Assembly (NCBI GenBank): GCA_022836615.1
Contig: MU405218.1
Location: 248,001-312,000 of the forward strand
Reading direction: 5' to 3'
Length of the DNA: 64,000 nt
Origin: Annulohypoxylon bovei var. microspora
Lineage: Eukaryota > Ascomycota > Sordariomycetes > Xylariales > Hypoxylaceae
Of the stretch, positions 12,335 through 22,682 are shown one piece after another (the stretch's first letter is position 1; every line of letters begins with the position of its first letter). A model generated the notes under the pieces. The model was not told the DNA's origin and searched no databases. It was given only the letters and a program-made list of their open reading frames with translations. A program made the translations under genes and the position numbers.

Positions 12335-13948
12335 TTAAACTGGGATATCTTCCATCAATTCCATAGCGCCTTCCCTTCCGACCGTGATGATAGCGTCGCC
12401 TAGCGTTTTGGTGACGAATCCAGCTTCGCAATACGTAAAGTAATACTAAGATAAGTGTCAGTTAATGGTCAACACACAATTCGCGGTAATAGGTAATAAG
12501 TACCTCCCACTTCCGCCTGAACACGTCGATCTCTTGCTGAGTCATCTGCGGATGCTCCTCTTTCAGCGCCGGCCTGATCTTCGACTCGAAGTTCATCATG
12601 AACTTTTCTTTCCACAGTCGTAGGGTCTTAGCATAATGACCCCCGATGTTCTCGACCCGCTCCACGATCAGCGTACCGCTGGACTCTTTTGTGATGTGAT
12701 TAAGCAGCTGAGTGATGGAGGGAAGGTAGCCGCCCGGGAATATGTGCTTGTTGATGAAGCTGGAAAAGAAAATTGTGAATGTCAGTATGGAAGACTATGG
12801 GTTTCCAAAAATAGGGGAGCAGGTGGTAATCTCACTCTTCAGACTTGGAGTAAGCTTCATGCCTCCCCTCAGGCATCGTGATGCACTGGAACATAGCGAT
12901 GCCGCCTTTCTTCTTGAGCAATCGATCAATGCACGCGAAGTAAGTTGCCAGATATTCCTGGCCAACCGCCTCCAGCATCTCTATAGAGACGATCTTATCA
13001 TACGTGACCGATTCCGGTAGCTTCCGGTAGTCTAGTAGTTGAACATCTATCCGGCTCGAAAACCCTGCTTCTTCGATTCGTTCTTCCGCTAGTGCTTTCT
13101 GCTCCTTTGACAGCGTCAGACTCGTCACTCGGCACCCCGTCCTCCTGACTGCTTGGATAGCAAAAGATCCCCAGCCTGTTCCGATCTCCAAAACATGGTC
13201 GGTAGGTTTTATTCGGGTACCATCTATGAACCTGTTGAGCTTGGTGATTTGCGCCGCTTCGAGTGTCTCTTCCGGCTCGGCATAAGAAATTCGCGGTTGC
13301 CAAATTGGACATGAATAGGTCATGTCTTCCGAGAGAAAAGCAACGAACATCTCATTACTGATATCATAATGGGCTGAAATATTCAACAGCGCGTTTGACA
13401 GGGTGTTTGTAGTCCGCGCAATGCTTGAGATCGCACCGGAAATCGAAGAGAACAACGTAATTCCATTGCTCATCTGATCTCGATTCACAATAAAGAGCTA
13501 TAAATGTTGATTAGTTATTTAAGTTATAATAAAAGAGGAGCAAGCTACAAACCTGGAAGAATGCTGTTAAATCGGCGCATTCGAATTCACCTAGCATATA
13601 TGATTCCGCAAACCCCATGTCGGCGAACAAGAGTAATCTCATCCAGAAGGCATCATCCTTAACCCTAACTTCGACGCGAGGGATGTTATTAGCCTTCCTA
13701 ATCGCGTAATCTCCGTTCGTGGGCTCTGGGCTTTTCGAAGTGAGTCTCTGTCCGTATACTAGTCTAGTCCCTGCCGGTTCGTCAACTAATAACAACGTCC
13801 CGACTGCGATCTTGGAGAAGACCGAGATGATGGCCGGCTTGGCGATGGCCAAGGCCGGGCCCCAAGTCAAGCCTCCTATAGTTCCGCGGACTATATCGGC
13901 ACCGCGGGTGAGAGGCCTAGCGATGACCGATGGAATTGACGGAGCCAT
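12335..13948 (-). CDS. Cyclopropane-fatty-acyl-phospholipid synthase-like SAM methyltransferase
   Basis: Four exons (13948-13553, 13497-12836, 12759-12504, 12445-12335) encode 474 residues. The fold is the CFA-synthase type: the substrate-domain motif AHYDISNEMF with H175 onward, the SAM-binding loop VLEIGTGWGSF (about 234-244), and the family signatures LTLSKEQ and IVSIEMLEAVGQEY. Family members transfer a methyl or methylene group from S-adenosylmethionine to unsaturated acyl chains of membrane phospholipids. Whether this one makes cyclopropane rings or another modification cannot be read from sequence. Residues about 20-60 contain a hydrophobic stretch that could associate with membranes. 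All introns are 54-76 nt with normal donors and acceptors. The family is widespread in bacteria and is present in filamentous fungi. Confidence 0.88.
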
Positions 13949-15613
13949 TGTCTACCAAGGAATTTACCCAAATTTGTAAATATATTTCAGGTACGTATTT
14001 GAAACAATTAAGTCTTTAAAATCAAACTCAAAACGTAGGACAGGGGGGAATTGACCGATAATGCTATAGTGACGTTAAGCGTAGACGAACGTTTTTCATG
14101 TGAATAGCCGAAAAGTAAATAGTCTAGTAAATATCGAAATTGACGTAAAGTGTAAAACGTCAGAGATAAAAACAAAGAAAAGAGAAAAACTTATAGGTAA
14201 ACTTGTATTAGTAGTGTAACGCCGGGGGGGGATTGCGGATGCAAAAGCAACAGTTTCACGCTGTCACCGCCATGTGATTCGGATTTCCCTATCTAGGGAT
14301 ATTTGAGCTACCGTTACACTTATTATTCTACTTTCATATAGGAACACTACTGCCGGAGTCAAAACGTGAGAACACTAGATCTTCTTTGGTAGAGGACCGG
14401 CTCGTCGCTCGGGCAAAAACAGGGATGATCAATATGGGTCAAGGAGGGAGCCAGGGACTGGACCCCCATTTTTGTTTCGGGATGTACGTGAACCGGCATA
14501 CAAAGAAAGTCTCGTAGCGAAATCCTGCATGCCAGTAAGGTATGTATTCTAACGGAGACTTGTTAAAATCATGATCTATATGAGGGACCATGATGCGGCG
14601 GATCTGGCCAATGATGGGATATCGCCGGATTACCGTACTGCTTGGTGAAAATGACCGCCCAATGATATTATGGTATTTCGACCTTTTTTTTTTTAGCTTC
14701 TTTCAGCCTCACTCGCCAATCTATATTGGACGCTAAGATCGAGTGCACTTGGCGTATCGAAGAGAATGAGAGTCATTTTTCATGCTCAGGTGTAAGACAC
14801 TGCTCGTAGCTCCTTTAGGCCACGAACACCTAGGTATCTATAGGTCGCGTATGCATGAGACTGCCGAAGTGGAAATCGAACCCAGTCAAGACAGTAGCGA
14901 TCCTCGCGATCCTCGCTATGGCATGCAGTGTGACGAGGAGTAACTCATACTAGTAACAATCCGGGATGTTACCATAGCGGGAGATAGTGCATGCAGTGCA
15001 TGTAAGCTGGCAAGTTTCTAGCGATGTCGCCATCTCTATGTGATCGTACTTAAATCATGACTATCTCGTCATCGGAAGTCGGAGTAAGACGGAGACGACT
15101 AGTGAGAGAATCCTGCCGGGACCTAGCTCAGATGTCAATGACATCAAGACTGCTCCGGTAGAATAATAGTAAAATAATAGATAAAGCGTAGCGTTCACAG
15201 ATGTCTCGGAAACTTCCCTTAATAGTTAAGACTGTTGGTAAAAATATATCTAAGTGGACCGGGGACTAATATAGTGATTTGGATTTAACATAGTCGCTTC
15301 ATTTGGAAAGAAGCAGAAACGAAACTCGGGACAACTGAAATCATTCAGAAAAATGAAGTTGTGAAGAAAATGGAATTGTTTAAAGAGTGGGGTAGGTACG
15401 GGGGTTGGCAGTAAAACGGATAAAATGATTATCTGCTTAAAGTCATATTAATAAGAATCGGTTTAATTTGCAATTACTGAGGTGTTTTACGCGTCTAATT
15501 GATTTCTTAGTCATACGCGTTCCAGCTTTCAATCTCGATATCATATAGTTGAGCCACCCTACGACCTCCAAATACCTAATACCTACTCAAAATCCTAATG
15601 CAAGCACATCAAG
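13949..15613. other. Divergent spacer before RNH203
   Basis: No gene-like frame is seen. The part near 14220-14240 has a G-run. CATGCAGTG repeats lie at about 14922 and 14990, and short inverted copies CGCTATGG/CCATAGCG at 14914 and 14972. Two MCB boxes near the right end are listed separately. Confidence 0.5.
15489..15520. promoter_or_regulatory. Paired MluI cell-cycle boxes (ACGCGT) upstream of RNH203
   Basis: Two exact ACGCGT hexamers lie at 15489-15494 and 15515-15520, 94-125 bp before the start codon of the RNase H2 subunit C gene. MCB elements are bound by MBF and confer G1/S expression in fungi. Spacing and position fit a functional pair. A single hexamer would not be notable in this window. 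Confidence 0.5.
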
Positions 15614-16233
15614 ATGGCGCAACCCGTTTTCACAGTTGAGGCCCGAGAGAATATTTCCAAAAAGGCTCAAGTTAACTTACTGCCTTGCCGCATACATCAC
15701 GATGGAAATGTCAATCCGATTGACACATATTGGAACCCCGAGGAGGGTCAAGGTATGTTGATAACGTAAACCTCCTAAGTCTCATTGAAGTTCCGATTTT
15801 AATTATAACAATGAGTTAGACCAAATGAAGACGGCTTATATTAGAGGACGAAAATTACATGGAAAGGCTGTAAAATTACCAGAAGGCTATTATGGCTCTA
15901 TCGTTGAGAAGTCCGAGCCCAAGAAGTCTGAGGAACCAAAGAATGAAGGAGATATGGTCGAGGTCATCGAAATACAGGATGACTCTGACGACCAACTCGA
16001 AACAGGTGCAATGCAAGGGAAAGCAACATTTGACGAACTCATGATCTGGAATCACGAATCCCTAGCCGACTCTAGTGAAGACCCCTATTTGAGAGGCATG
16101 GAGGAATGGATATCCTTTGCAGAACAGGTTTGTCAACTAATCGTTACCTAGTACAAAGACTTGAAAAAATATATGACTAACTAATAACATACAGATACAC
16201 TCATACCCTTCCGAGGAACCTTCAACTAACTAG
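15614..16233 (+). CDS. RNH203: Ribonuclease H2 non-catalytic subunit C
   Basis: Three exons (15614-15752, 15820-16127, 16195-16233) give 161 residues. The family signature is visible: VNLLPCRIHHDG near residue 22, YIRGRKLHGK followed by LPEGYYG, and the C-terminal WISFAEQIHSY spanning the last intron. Subunit C binds subunit B to scaffold the catalytic subunit A. The complex removes ribonucleotides from DNA and RNA from hybrids. The middle (about 90-120) is acidic and probably disordered. The donor/acceptor pairs are GTATGT/AG and GTTTGT/AG. The gene lies 364 bp upstream of ESA1 on the same strand, and its promoter carries two MCB boxes. Confidence 0.9.
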
Positions 16234-16597
16234 TAACTTAACTGAATAATATATCATCGGTGTCGTGCACATATTGGTTAACATAAAGCATCAATGATCA
16301 ATAAATGGATGGCGTAAATGTATAGAGAACACCGTGTATTCGTACTGTGTTAAATAGGGTTCGCACAGTATTTTGTTCTTGTAAGGCAGCAATATTGAAA
16401 TGTGATTGGTTGGTTGCTGCTGCAGGTACCAGGATCAGGGAATTTTAGATCCCGACTGCCGATAATCCACTAGCTTCATCTAAACTTCAATGGCCAATAG
16501 CTTTGCCCCTCCAAACTTTGAATCCATTTCACACTTTCATATCAACTGTCGTCTTTGACCTTTCATCGAAACCCACGCGCCACCATCGAATTTCATC
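16234..16597. other. Spacer and promoter of ESA1
   Basis: Short AT-rich region between two same-strand genes. It holds the RNH203 3' end and the ESA1 promoter. No distinct element is recognised beyond an ACGCGC near the ESA1 start. Confidence 0.45.
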
Positions 16598-18088
16598 ATG
16601 AGTCCCAGCGCGCTAGTTGGCGAGGCTTCCGTGGGGCCTGAGGGACCCCGACAAAAGAGCCGCGCGACCATCGACACGATACGCGTGGGCTGCATAGCTC
16701 TCGTCGAGAAGGATGGACAAGCCCGCCGCGCCGAAATCCTCAGCATAAGAGACACCAAGAGCGGTCGCCAATTCTACTGTAACTTTGATAATTTCAACAA
16801 GCGTCTCGACGAATGGGTACCTGTCAAGCGAATAGATTTCGACCAGGACGTCGAGTGGCCAAATCCCGAGAAAGATAAACCTAAAGACGGAAAAGGCAAG
16901 AACTCTACGGCGCCAAAGAGGAAGGTCATTGGGAACAAGGCGCAAAAGCGACCGGGGAAGAGAGAACAGTCAGTCGCCTCCGAGGCTGTTACGCCTCATC
17001 CGTGGCCTGATTTTACCGATAGTCAACCGCAATCGAAAGCTCCTTCTACACCGAGAGACCTCGAATTTAAGACTGGAGAGACACCCGCCGCTAATGGTGA
17101 TGAGATGGATATAGACGAAGAGGATTCAACACTGGAGGTGAAGAAGGAAGGCGGGTTCAGCCGAGAAGCCGAGATTGAGAAGCTACGGACAGGTGGTTCT
17201 ATGACCCAAAACCCTACCGAGCTTGCCCGAATACGAAATATTTCCAAGGTCCAATTCGGGCAATGGGACCTATTTCCGTGGTACTTCTCGCCATATCCGG
17301 AGGCCTTTACCCAGGAAGATGTCATTTTTATATGCGAGTTCTGTCTAAGTTATTACGGCGACAATAAATCGTTTCATCGGCATCGATCAAAGTGCACGCT
17401 TCATCACCCGCCTGGAAACGAGATATATCGAGACGACTATGTATCATTCTTCGAGATTGACGGTCGACGGCAACGCACTTGGTGTCGAAATCTATGTCTA
17501 ATATCTAAGATGTTCCTCGACCACAAAACCCTCTACTACGACGTGGATCCTTTCTTATTCTATGTGATGACCCAGAAAACCGAGAAAGGACATCACCTCG
17601 TGGGCTATTTTTCGAAGGAGAAGGAGAGCGCCGATGGATACAACGTCGCTTGTATTCTGACCTTGCCTCAATACCAGCGTAAGGGATTCGGTAGACTGCT
17701 AATCCAGTTCTCCTACGAGCTCTCCAAGATCGAGGGCAAGTTAGGATCCCCCGAGAAGCCACTATCCGATCTGGGTCTTCTGAGTTACAGGCAGTATTGG
17801 TCCGAGAACATACTTGAACTGCTACTAGAATGCAACGAGAGGGACGAGAAGTCGAGTATCGAGCAGATATCAACTACTTTAGCTATGACCACGCAGGACG
17901 TCGAGCATACCCTGCAGGCACTCAAGATGCAAGTGTACCATAAAGGGGAGCACAAACTTGTCATACCGGAGTCGATGATCAAACAGCGCGAGAAGAGCAA
18001 GCTGAAGCAAAAAAGATTCATCGCGCCCGAACGCATCCAGTGGAAGCCACCGGTGTTTACGGCTTCGTCGCGTACTTGGGGCTGGTAA
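16598..18088 (+). CDS. ESA1: Histone acetyltransferase ESA1 (MYST family)
   Basis: Single exon, 496 residues, close to the length of other fungal Esa1 proteins. A chromo-barrel domain covers about 28-90 (VGCIALVEKDGQ … EWVPVKRID). A Lys-rich disordered linker follows to about 195. The MYST C2HC finger is at about 244-267 (ICEFCLSYYGDNKSFHRHRSKC region). The acetyl-CoA loop QYQRKGFGRLL is near 358. The catalytic cysteine of VACILTLP and the conserved PEKPLSDLGLLSYR segment follow family expectation, and VGYFSKEKES is present. Esa1 is the catalytic subunit of NuA4, acetylating H4 and H2A in transcription and DNA repair. Confidence 0.96.
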   Translation: MSPSALVGEASVGPEGPRQKSRATIDTIRVGCIALVEKDGQARRAEILSIRDTKSGRQFYCNFDNFNKRLDEWVPVKRIDFDQDVEWPNPEKDKPKDGKGKNSTAPKRKVIGNKAQKRPGKREQSVASEAVTPHPWPDFTDSQPQSKAPSTPRDLEFKTGETPAANGDEMDIDEEDSTLEVKKEGGFSREAEIEKLRTGGSMTQNPTELARIRNISKVQFGQWDLFPWYFSPYPEAFTQEDVIFICEFCLSYYGDNKSFHRHRSKCTLHHPPGNEIYRDDYVSFFEIDGRRQRTWCRNLCLISKMFLDHKTLYYDVDPFLFYVMTQKTEKGHHLVGYFSKEKESADGYNVACILTLPQYQRKGFGRLLIQFSYELSKIEGKLGSPEKPLSDLGLLSYRQYWSENILELLLECNERDEKSSIEQISTTLAMTTQDVEHTLQALKMQVYHKGEHKLVIPESMIKQREKSKLKQKRFIAPERIQWKPPVFTASSRTWGW

Positions 18089-18883
18089 GGAGTTTACTTG
18101 GTCTGGTCATTATGGCGGTGTTGGGAAAGGCGCGGTTAGCATATTGAAATTAGATACCCAAATATCAATAACAGATATTCAAACTTTTCATATTGTCGTT
18201 CATCGTGATATTTTACATTCTAGTGCTTCCATTAAGCTTCCCTATGTTATTTTTATGCGCAAACAATCCTCAGGTTTCCTCTAATCGTCTACCGTTTACC
18301 ATCACAAGTTTCTCCGCGCCTAGGTATTCATCGAATCCGAAAATAAGCTTAAGTTTTTTAACATATTAAAGCATAATTACAACATAAAATAGAAAGGTTT
18401 TTAGATAATCTTTCTCCTAGTGTGATATTTCTTCGTCCGCGATTGATACGTTCGGTAAAATATAACTATTACCGACATTCAGAAAACGAAGAGAAACTAC
18501 ATCACTTTTAGAAGATACAAGATGACGAATAGCATTAGCAATGAAGTACTCTACATCATAACTGCGATTGAAATAGTTACATTTAGACATTCAATTTCAG
18601 TTAGAATCAGCCAACAAAAAGTAAGAATAACCAGTTTCTTCCGGTAAATAAACTGACTCATTTTGATTCATGTAAATTATATCTAGATAATCATATCTTT
18701 TCTATCTCGTCCCAAAAGTACCTATGGTCCCATGTTGTTATGCCCGATCCAATGAGGCTCATTCCCTCTATCTAATGAGATCTAACCCTACCTATATTCC
18801 AACCAAAGATATCTACGTGCGTCTAAATTAGGAAAAGAATAAACCGTCATTCGTCAATATAAGGCAGATACTATCAATTAGGC
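18089..18883. other. Convergent spacer between ESA1 and the MFS gene
   Basis: AT-rich spacer with the 3' UTRs of two convergent genes. No open frame or repeat of note is seen. Confidence 0.5.
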
Positions 18884-20608
18884 TCAACCGGATGTAGGCC
18901 GAGTCTCCGCAAGGATCTGCTCGGTTGTTGTCATATCCTTTTCTCTGGCCGCTGCTTCCTTCTTCTCTATAGATAGCCTCAGCTTCTCCATACGCTCTTC
19001 TCTCCACTTAGGCCCGTGTTTTTGTATGACCAAAAGCAAAGGGGAGAAGAAACCGTATATAAAGGCGATGAATGTGTAAGTCCATCCTCGCCCCCAGGCG
19101 TCGAGTATGTATTGTATCACCGCTGTGCCTACGGCACCGGATAGACATCGACACAAGTTGTTCGCGGCTGTTGCTGTGGCCGGGGCTTGTGGGTACAGGT
19201 CGACGATCAGGACGTTTATAATCTGGAAAGGCCCGGTGACGCATACGCCGATGAAGAACAGTAATACTAGAGGCACGGCTACGTGAGTTTCGTAGTGCAA
19301 TGCCCAGCCGTACCCAATAGACACGAGTACTCCGACGATAACAAGTGGGTAGGCTACTTGAAGACGGGCTTTTTCAATTGGGAAGCCCTTGAGATCGTTT
19401 CCACGCTTCCGATCAATGCGAACACCCAACTTCTTGGCTATACGTCGGAAATTCCAGTCTAGAATATATCCCATAGAAATCGAGGAAATCGTGGTGGCTC
19501 CTCCTAATGGTAAAAAGCAGAGACCGAGCTGGATATCGTTGTAGTGATAGATATCAGAAAATTGAGAGGCGAGGGTGGCAGTGATGAGTTGAAAGCCCAT
19601 AAAAAGACAGGCGTTGTAGAACAGCACACAAGCCATGTCTTTGTTGCCTACAACGGCGAGGGTGTTGAGTGGGTTGGGAAACCGAATTTTCTGCCGTTTA
19701 TGACCAGATGGCCGATTTATGGGCTGGCGCCTGAACCGGATATAGTCGATGAGCGTCATATTCCATCCTTGCGGCGGAATGGAACCATTTCCTACAACTT
19801 TCCTCCCCGTTTCTGGGACCGCCAAGACGTAGGGGATCATCCAAACGACGGCGAGAATACACAAGAACCAGAAGATGGCCGCCCACCCGAGGTATTGCGA
19901 GAGTAGTCCACCGACGACCGGGCCAAGCGCCGGGCCGATCGTGAGACCTGCCCCGACAATGCCCATGAACTTTCCCCGCTCGGAACTCGGCGCAATGTCT
20001 GCAACTACGCCGTAGACAAGGGCGATAGTACCACTACTTCCCCCGCTCTGCACCATCCGGAGGACAAGCAGCGCCGCATAGTTGCGTTGAAGAGCTAACC
20101 CAATGTTGGCACCAAGGTAAATGGTACAGGCAATGATGAAAGCTGGCCGCCTTCCGGCAATGTCGGCAAAGTCTCCAAAAAACGTAGGAGCAAGGCCCTG
20201 ACAGATCATGTAAGTTGTTACCGTCAAATTGATCTTCGCGATTGATACGCCTAGATCTTGAGCTATCGTTGGAATTGCCGGAAAATAGATATTAGCTGTT
20301 ATAGGTGAGATAAATGCCGATATACAGTTCATGAAGACTATCCACCATTTCGTGGAGGGTGAAAAGACACTGTAAGGAGGCCCACTGGAGACTCGTGAGA
20401 GTGTCTCGAGGTCTTGAGCCTCATCACCCCTTTCCTCGCCATCTTGAGAATCGTGGTTGCTCTCACACTCCGAGTCATCTGATTGGGACCGACGTTGACC
20501 TTGGACCGGTGTCGATAATGTCAACTCCTCTTCTTTAGATGACCGACTTTGTTTCTCGGCATCATGGAGACCTTTCGGTGATGTCGGTGGCTTCTCAATG
20601 TCATCCAT
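18884..20608 (-). CDS. MFS transporter, DHA1 drug:H+ antiporter type
   Basis: Uninterrupted 574-residue protein. The ATG at 20608 is used because the upstream in-frame codon at 20620 is TTG. The first 85 residues are a charged cytosolic tail rich in Ser/Glu. Twelve hydrophobic segments follow. Motif A appears as GDFADIAGRRPAF after TM2. The antiporter motif C of the DHA families appears as GLTIGPALGPVVGGLL in TM5. A long cytosolic loop lies between TM6 and TM7. The helical C-terminal tail is Lys/Glu-rich. The sequence resembles the Qdr/Aqr1/Dtr1 group of fungal exporters. The substrate cannot be told. There are no biosynthetic neighbours to suggest a secondary-metabolite cluster. Confidence 0.88.
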   Translation of the reverse strand: MDDIEKPPTSPKGLHDAEKQSRSSKEEELTLSTPVQGQRRSQSDDSECESNHDSQDGEERGDEAQDLETLSRVSSGPPYSVFSPSTKWWIVFMNCISAFISPITANIYFPAIPTIAQDLGVSIAKINLTVTTYMICQGLAPTFFGDFADIAGRRPAFIIACTIYLGANIGLALQRNYAALLVLRMVQSGGSSGTIALVYGVVADIAPSSERGKFMGIVGAGLTIGPALGPVVGGLLSQYLGWAAIFWFLCILAVVWMIPYVLAVPETGRKVVGNGSIPPQGWNMTLIDYIRFRRQPINRPSGHKRQKIRFPNPLNTLAVVGNKDMACVLFYNACLFMGFQLITATLASQFSDIYHYNDIQLGLCFLPLGGATTISSISMGYILDWNFRRIAKKLGVRIDRKRGNDLKGFPIEKARLQVAYPLVIVGVLVSIGYGWALHYETHVAVPLVLLFFIGVCVTGPFQIINVLIVDLYPQAPATATAANNLCRCLSGAVGTAVIQYILDAWGRGWTYTFIAFIYGFFSPLLLVIQKHGPKWREERMEKLRLSIEKKEAAAREKDMTTTEQILAETRPTSG

Positions 20609-21506
20609 TCTTATTACCAAGGTACATATATTACGATTACAACAACATTATAAAGGGCAATGTTGAGGAAAGACGGTGAAATACAAACAACCTGGAGTAT
20701 AGCCATCTTATCTCCTTCCGAAATCTGTTTATGGAAAGTGGATAGTTATTGCTATAAGGTAAGTGGTTGTCTTGCTAGATGTTATTTCCGGAAAATCTAA
20801 GGCGAATTGCCCACATAAACGCAAAACCTACTCTAAGTGACATTATTTCCGGAGATCTTCTCAACGTTGGGGTCGAGTTTCGACCGATTTGCGGTCGTCC
20901 CCTTTACCTCGGAAGAAACACAATAAGCGGAAGCGAGGTCGGGACGGTATTCGGTGATATGTAGGTACCTCTCAAATTAGTTAAAAGGGGGATGCTTTTG
21001 AAGTTACAACGCAGACACGATGGCGAATACAACACGTTCTTATATAGTGAGGCGTTCTGAGACCAATGCGAGGCAATCTAGTAATCGTATGTCAGTCTGA
21101 CAATTCATGTAATTCTATTCGGTTAGATGTGCTTTGTCTTGGTAGTACAAACGTGAATTTAGTTACATAATCAATTTCGGCCGAGGTCGGTTCCATGGCA
21201 CTGGGTTCTAAGACGGATGGGGCTCCGATTCAAGGATGAATAATCGCGCCACAAAGATATTATGTAAGCAGAAAGCCACTTTAGTTACCTAATCAGCCAC
21301 ATCGGCATTAGCTGTACTTTTACCTCCGACAAACAAAGAGTCGACATCATTTAGTGCCAGGTGGATTCTAATTATATTGAATTGAACAGGTTGCCAGCTT
21401 CTCACTACGTAAATTATTAGCAACTCCCCAGAGCTTTAGAATGCTCAATACTACAACAATGAACATATGACCTTGCTATATTTTTGAATTTGTTACAGCC
21501 CTCACC
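20609..21506. other. Divergent spacer between the MFS gene and UFE1
   Basis: Bidirectional promoter region without a gene. A small open frame at 20779-20964 has no supporting features. No distinctive motif was found. Confidence 0.45.
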
Positions 21507-22682
21507 ATGGCCGACCTTACGCCAGTTTTCAATGGCTTCCTTAAGCAGCATGAAGCTTCTGTTACGAAACGGAGCTTTAGCTTGGATACCCTAGATGATT
21601 TCTTGAAGGAAGCCTATAGAATAGCAAGTGGTCGAGATTAGCAACTCAGATGTTGCCTCGTATTTACTAACCTATCATGTTAGAATTCCCATATCGCTTC
21701 GCTTCATGCCGATCTTAGGAGCATTAGACAATCATATCTCTCGACCGCCCAGCCACGAAAAACACTGATCCGGACGGCGCAGAAAGACAAGCAGTCGCGG
21801 CCGCTCTCAGATCGAGAGCGCGAGGAGATCGATGCGAATTCCAAGAAGATGCTGCGGGAGCTCAATGCGAGCATCCGCCGCCTAGCGGACGTCGAACAAG
21901 CGCGATCAGAAATCGAATCTAGGGTAATTCAGAAGAAGTTCGCTCGCGGGTTAGGTGCATTAGGGGCATGGGCATCAGGAGGAATGGCAATTAGTAAATC
22001 CCCCGAACATACTGCGGCGGAAGAACGCGCAAAGACTATCAGCATACACCGGGATAGCGTTCTGTGGCTTCTGCGACACCGACTTCAAGAATGCGTCAAG
22101 ACGCAGCAAGACATGATGGAGATACGGTTGATGAGAGAAATAGAGAAGAACAGGAGTGTGTTGGCCAAGTCGCGAAGACAGGAAGCTCCGTTGGCTGCGG
22201 TGGGGAATATGCACGAAACTGGAGGCGCTGCAGATGCGAAAAGGAGAGCAAGTCAACCATTGCCTCCTGACGAAACACCGTCCAATATACCGACTGGGGA
22301 TTTGACTGAGGAGCAAATACAAATGTTTGAGAGGGATAACCAAGATATGCTCAAGCATTACGAGAGCACATTGGATCAAGTCAGGTATGTTTGGTTGCAA
22401 ACGGTGATAAAGGGGGTTATGGAACTAACGCATTCTTATAGAACTGCGGAAAAGTCACTGCTGGAAATATCAGAGCTGCAGACACAACTCATCGATACGC
22501 TGACGACGCAATCGGCGGGTATTGAGCAACTGGTAGCCGATTCTGAAAAGACGGGAGAGAATATTGGTGGAGGTAACAGGCAACTCAAGCAGGCGACTCA
22601 GAAGAGCAGTCCGGCTAAGTACACATTTTTCGCAACTTGCGGATTATGCGCATTCTTGATTGTATGGGATTTGGTTATATGA
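21507..22682 (+). CDS. UFE1: ER t-SNARE syntaxin 18 / Ufe1 homologue
   Basis: Three exons (21507-21623, 21684-22384, 22442-22682) encode 352 residues. The N-terminal DLTPVFNGFLK and the INSHIASLHADLRSIR segment are typical of the syntaxin-18 family. Coiled-coil SNARE heptads run from about 265 to 325 (SLLEISELQTQLIDTL … IEQLVADSEKTGENI). The tail anchor covers the last 20 residues. The protein is a receptor for Golgi-to-ER vesicles. Intron 1 is GC-AG: donor GCAAGT at 21624 with a textbook TTTACTAACC branch site, and no GT donor keeps the frame open. Intron 2 (22385-22441) is 57 nt with no in-frame stop, so its retention would insert 19 residues before the SNARE motif. Confidence 0.9.

Noticed and set aside
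14865..14890. GGTTCGATTT on the minus strand as a tRNA 3' end
   Set aside because: Lacks the required C after the T loop, and the stem is unpaired.
21624..21640. GT donors four and seven bases inside the proposed GC-AG intron
   Set aside because: Both change the frame and reach a stop within about 15 codons of exon 2.
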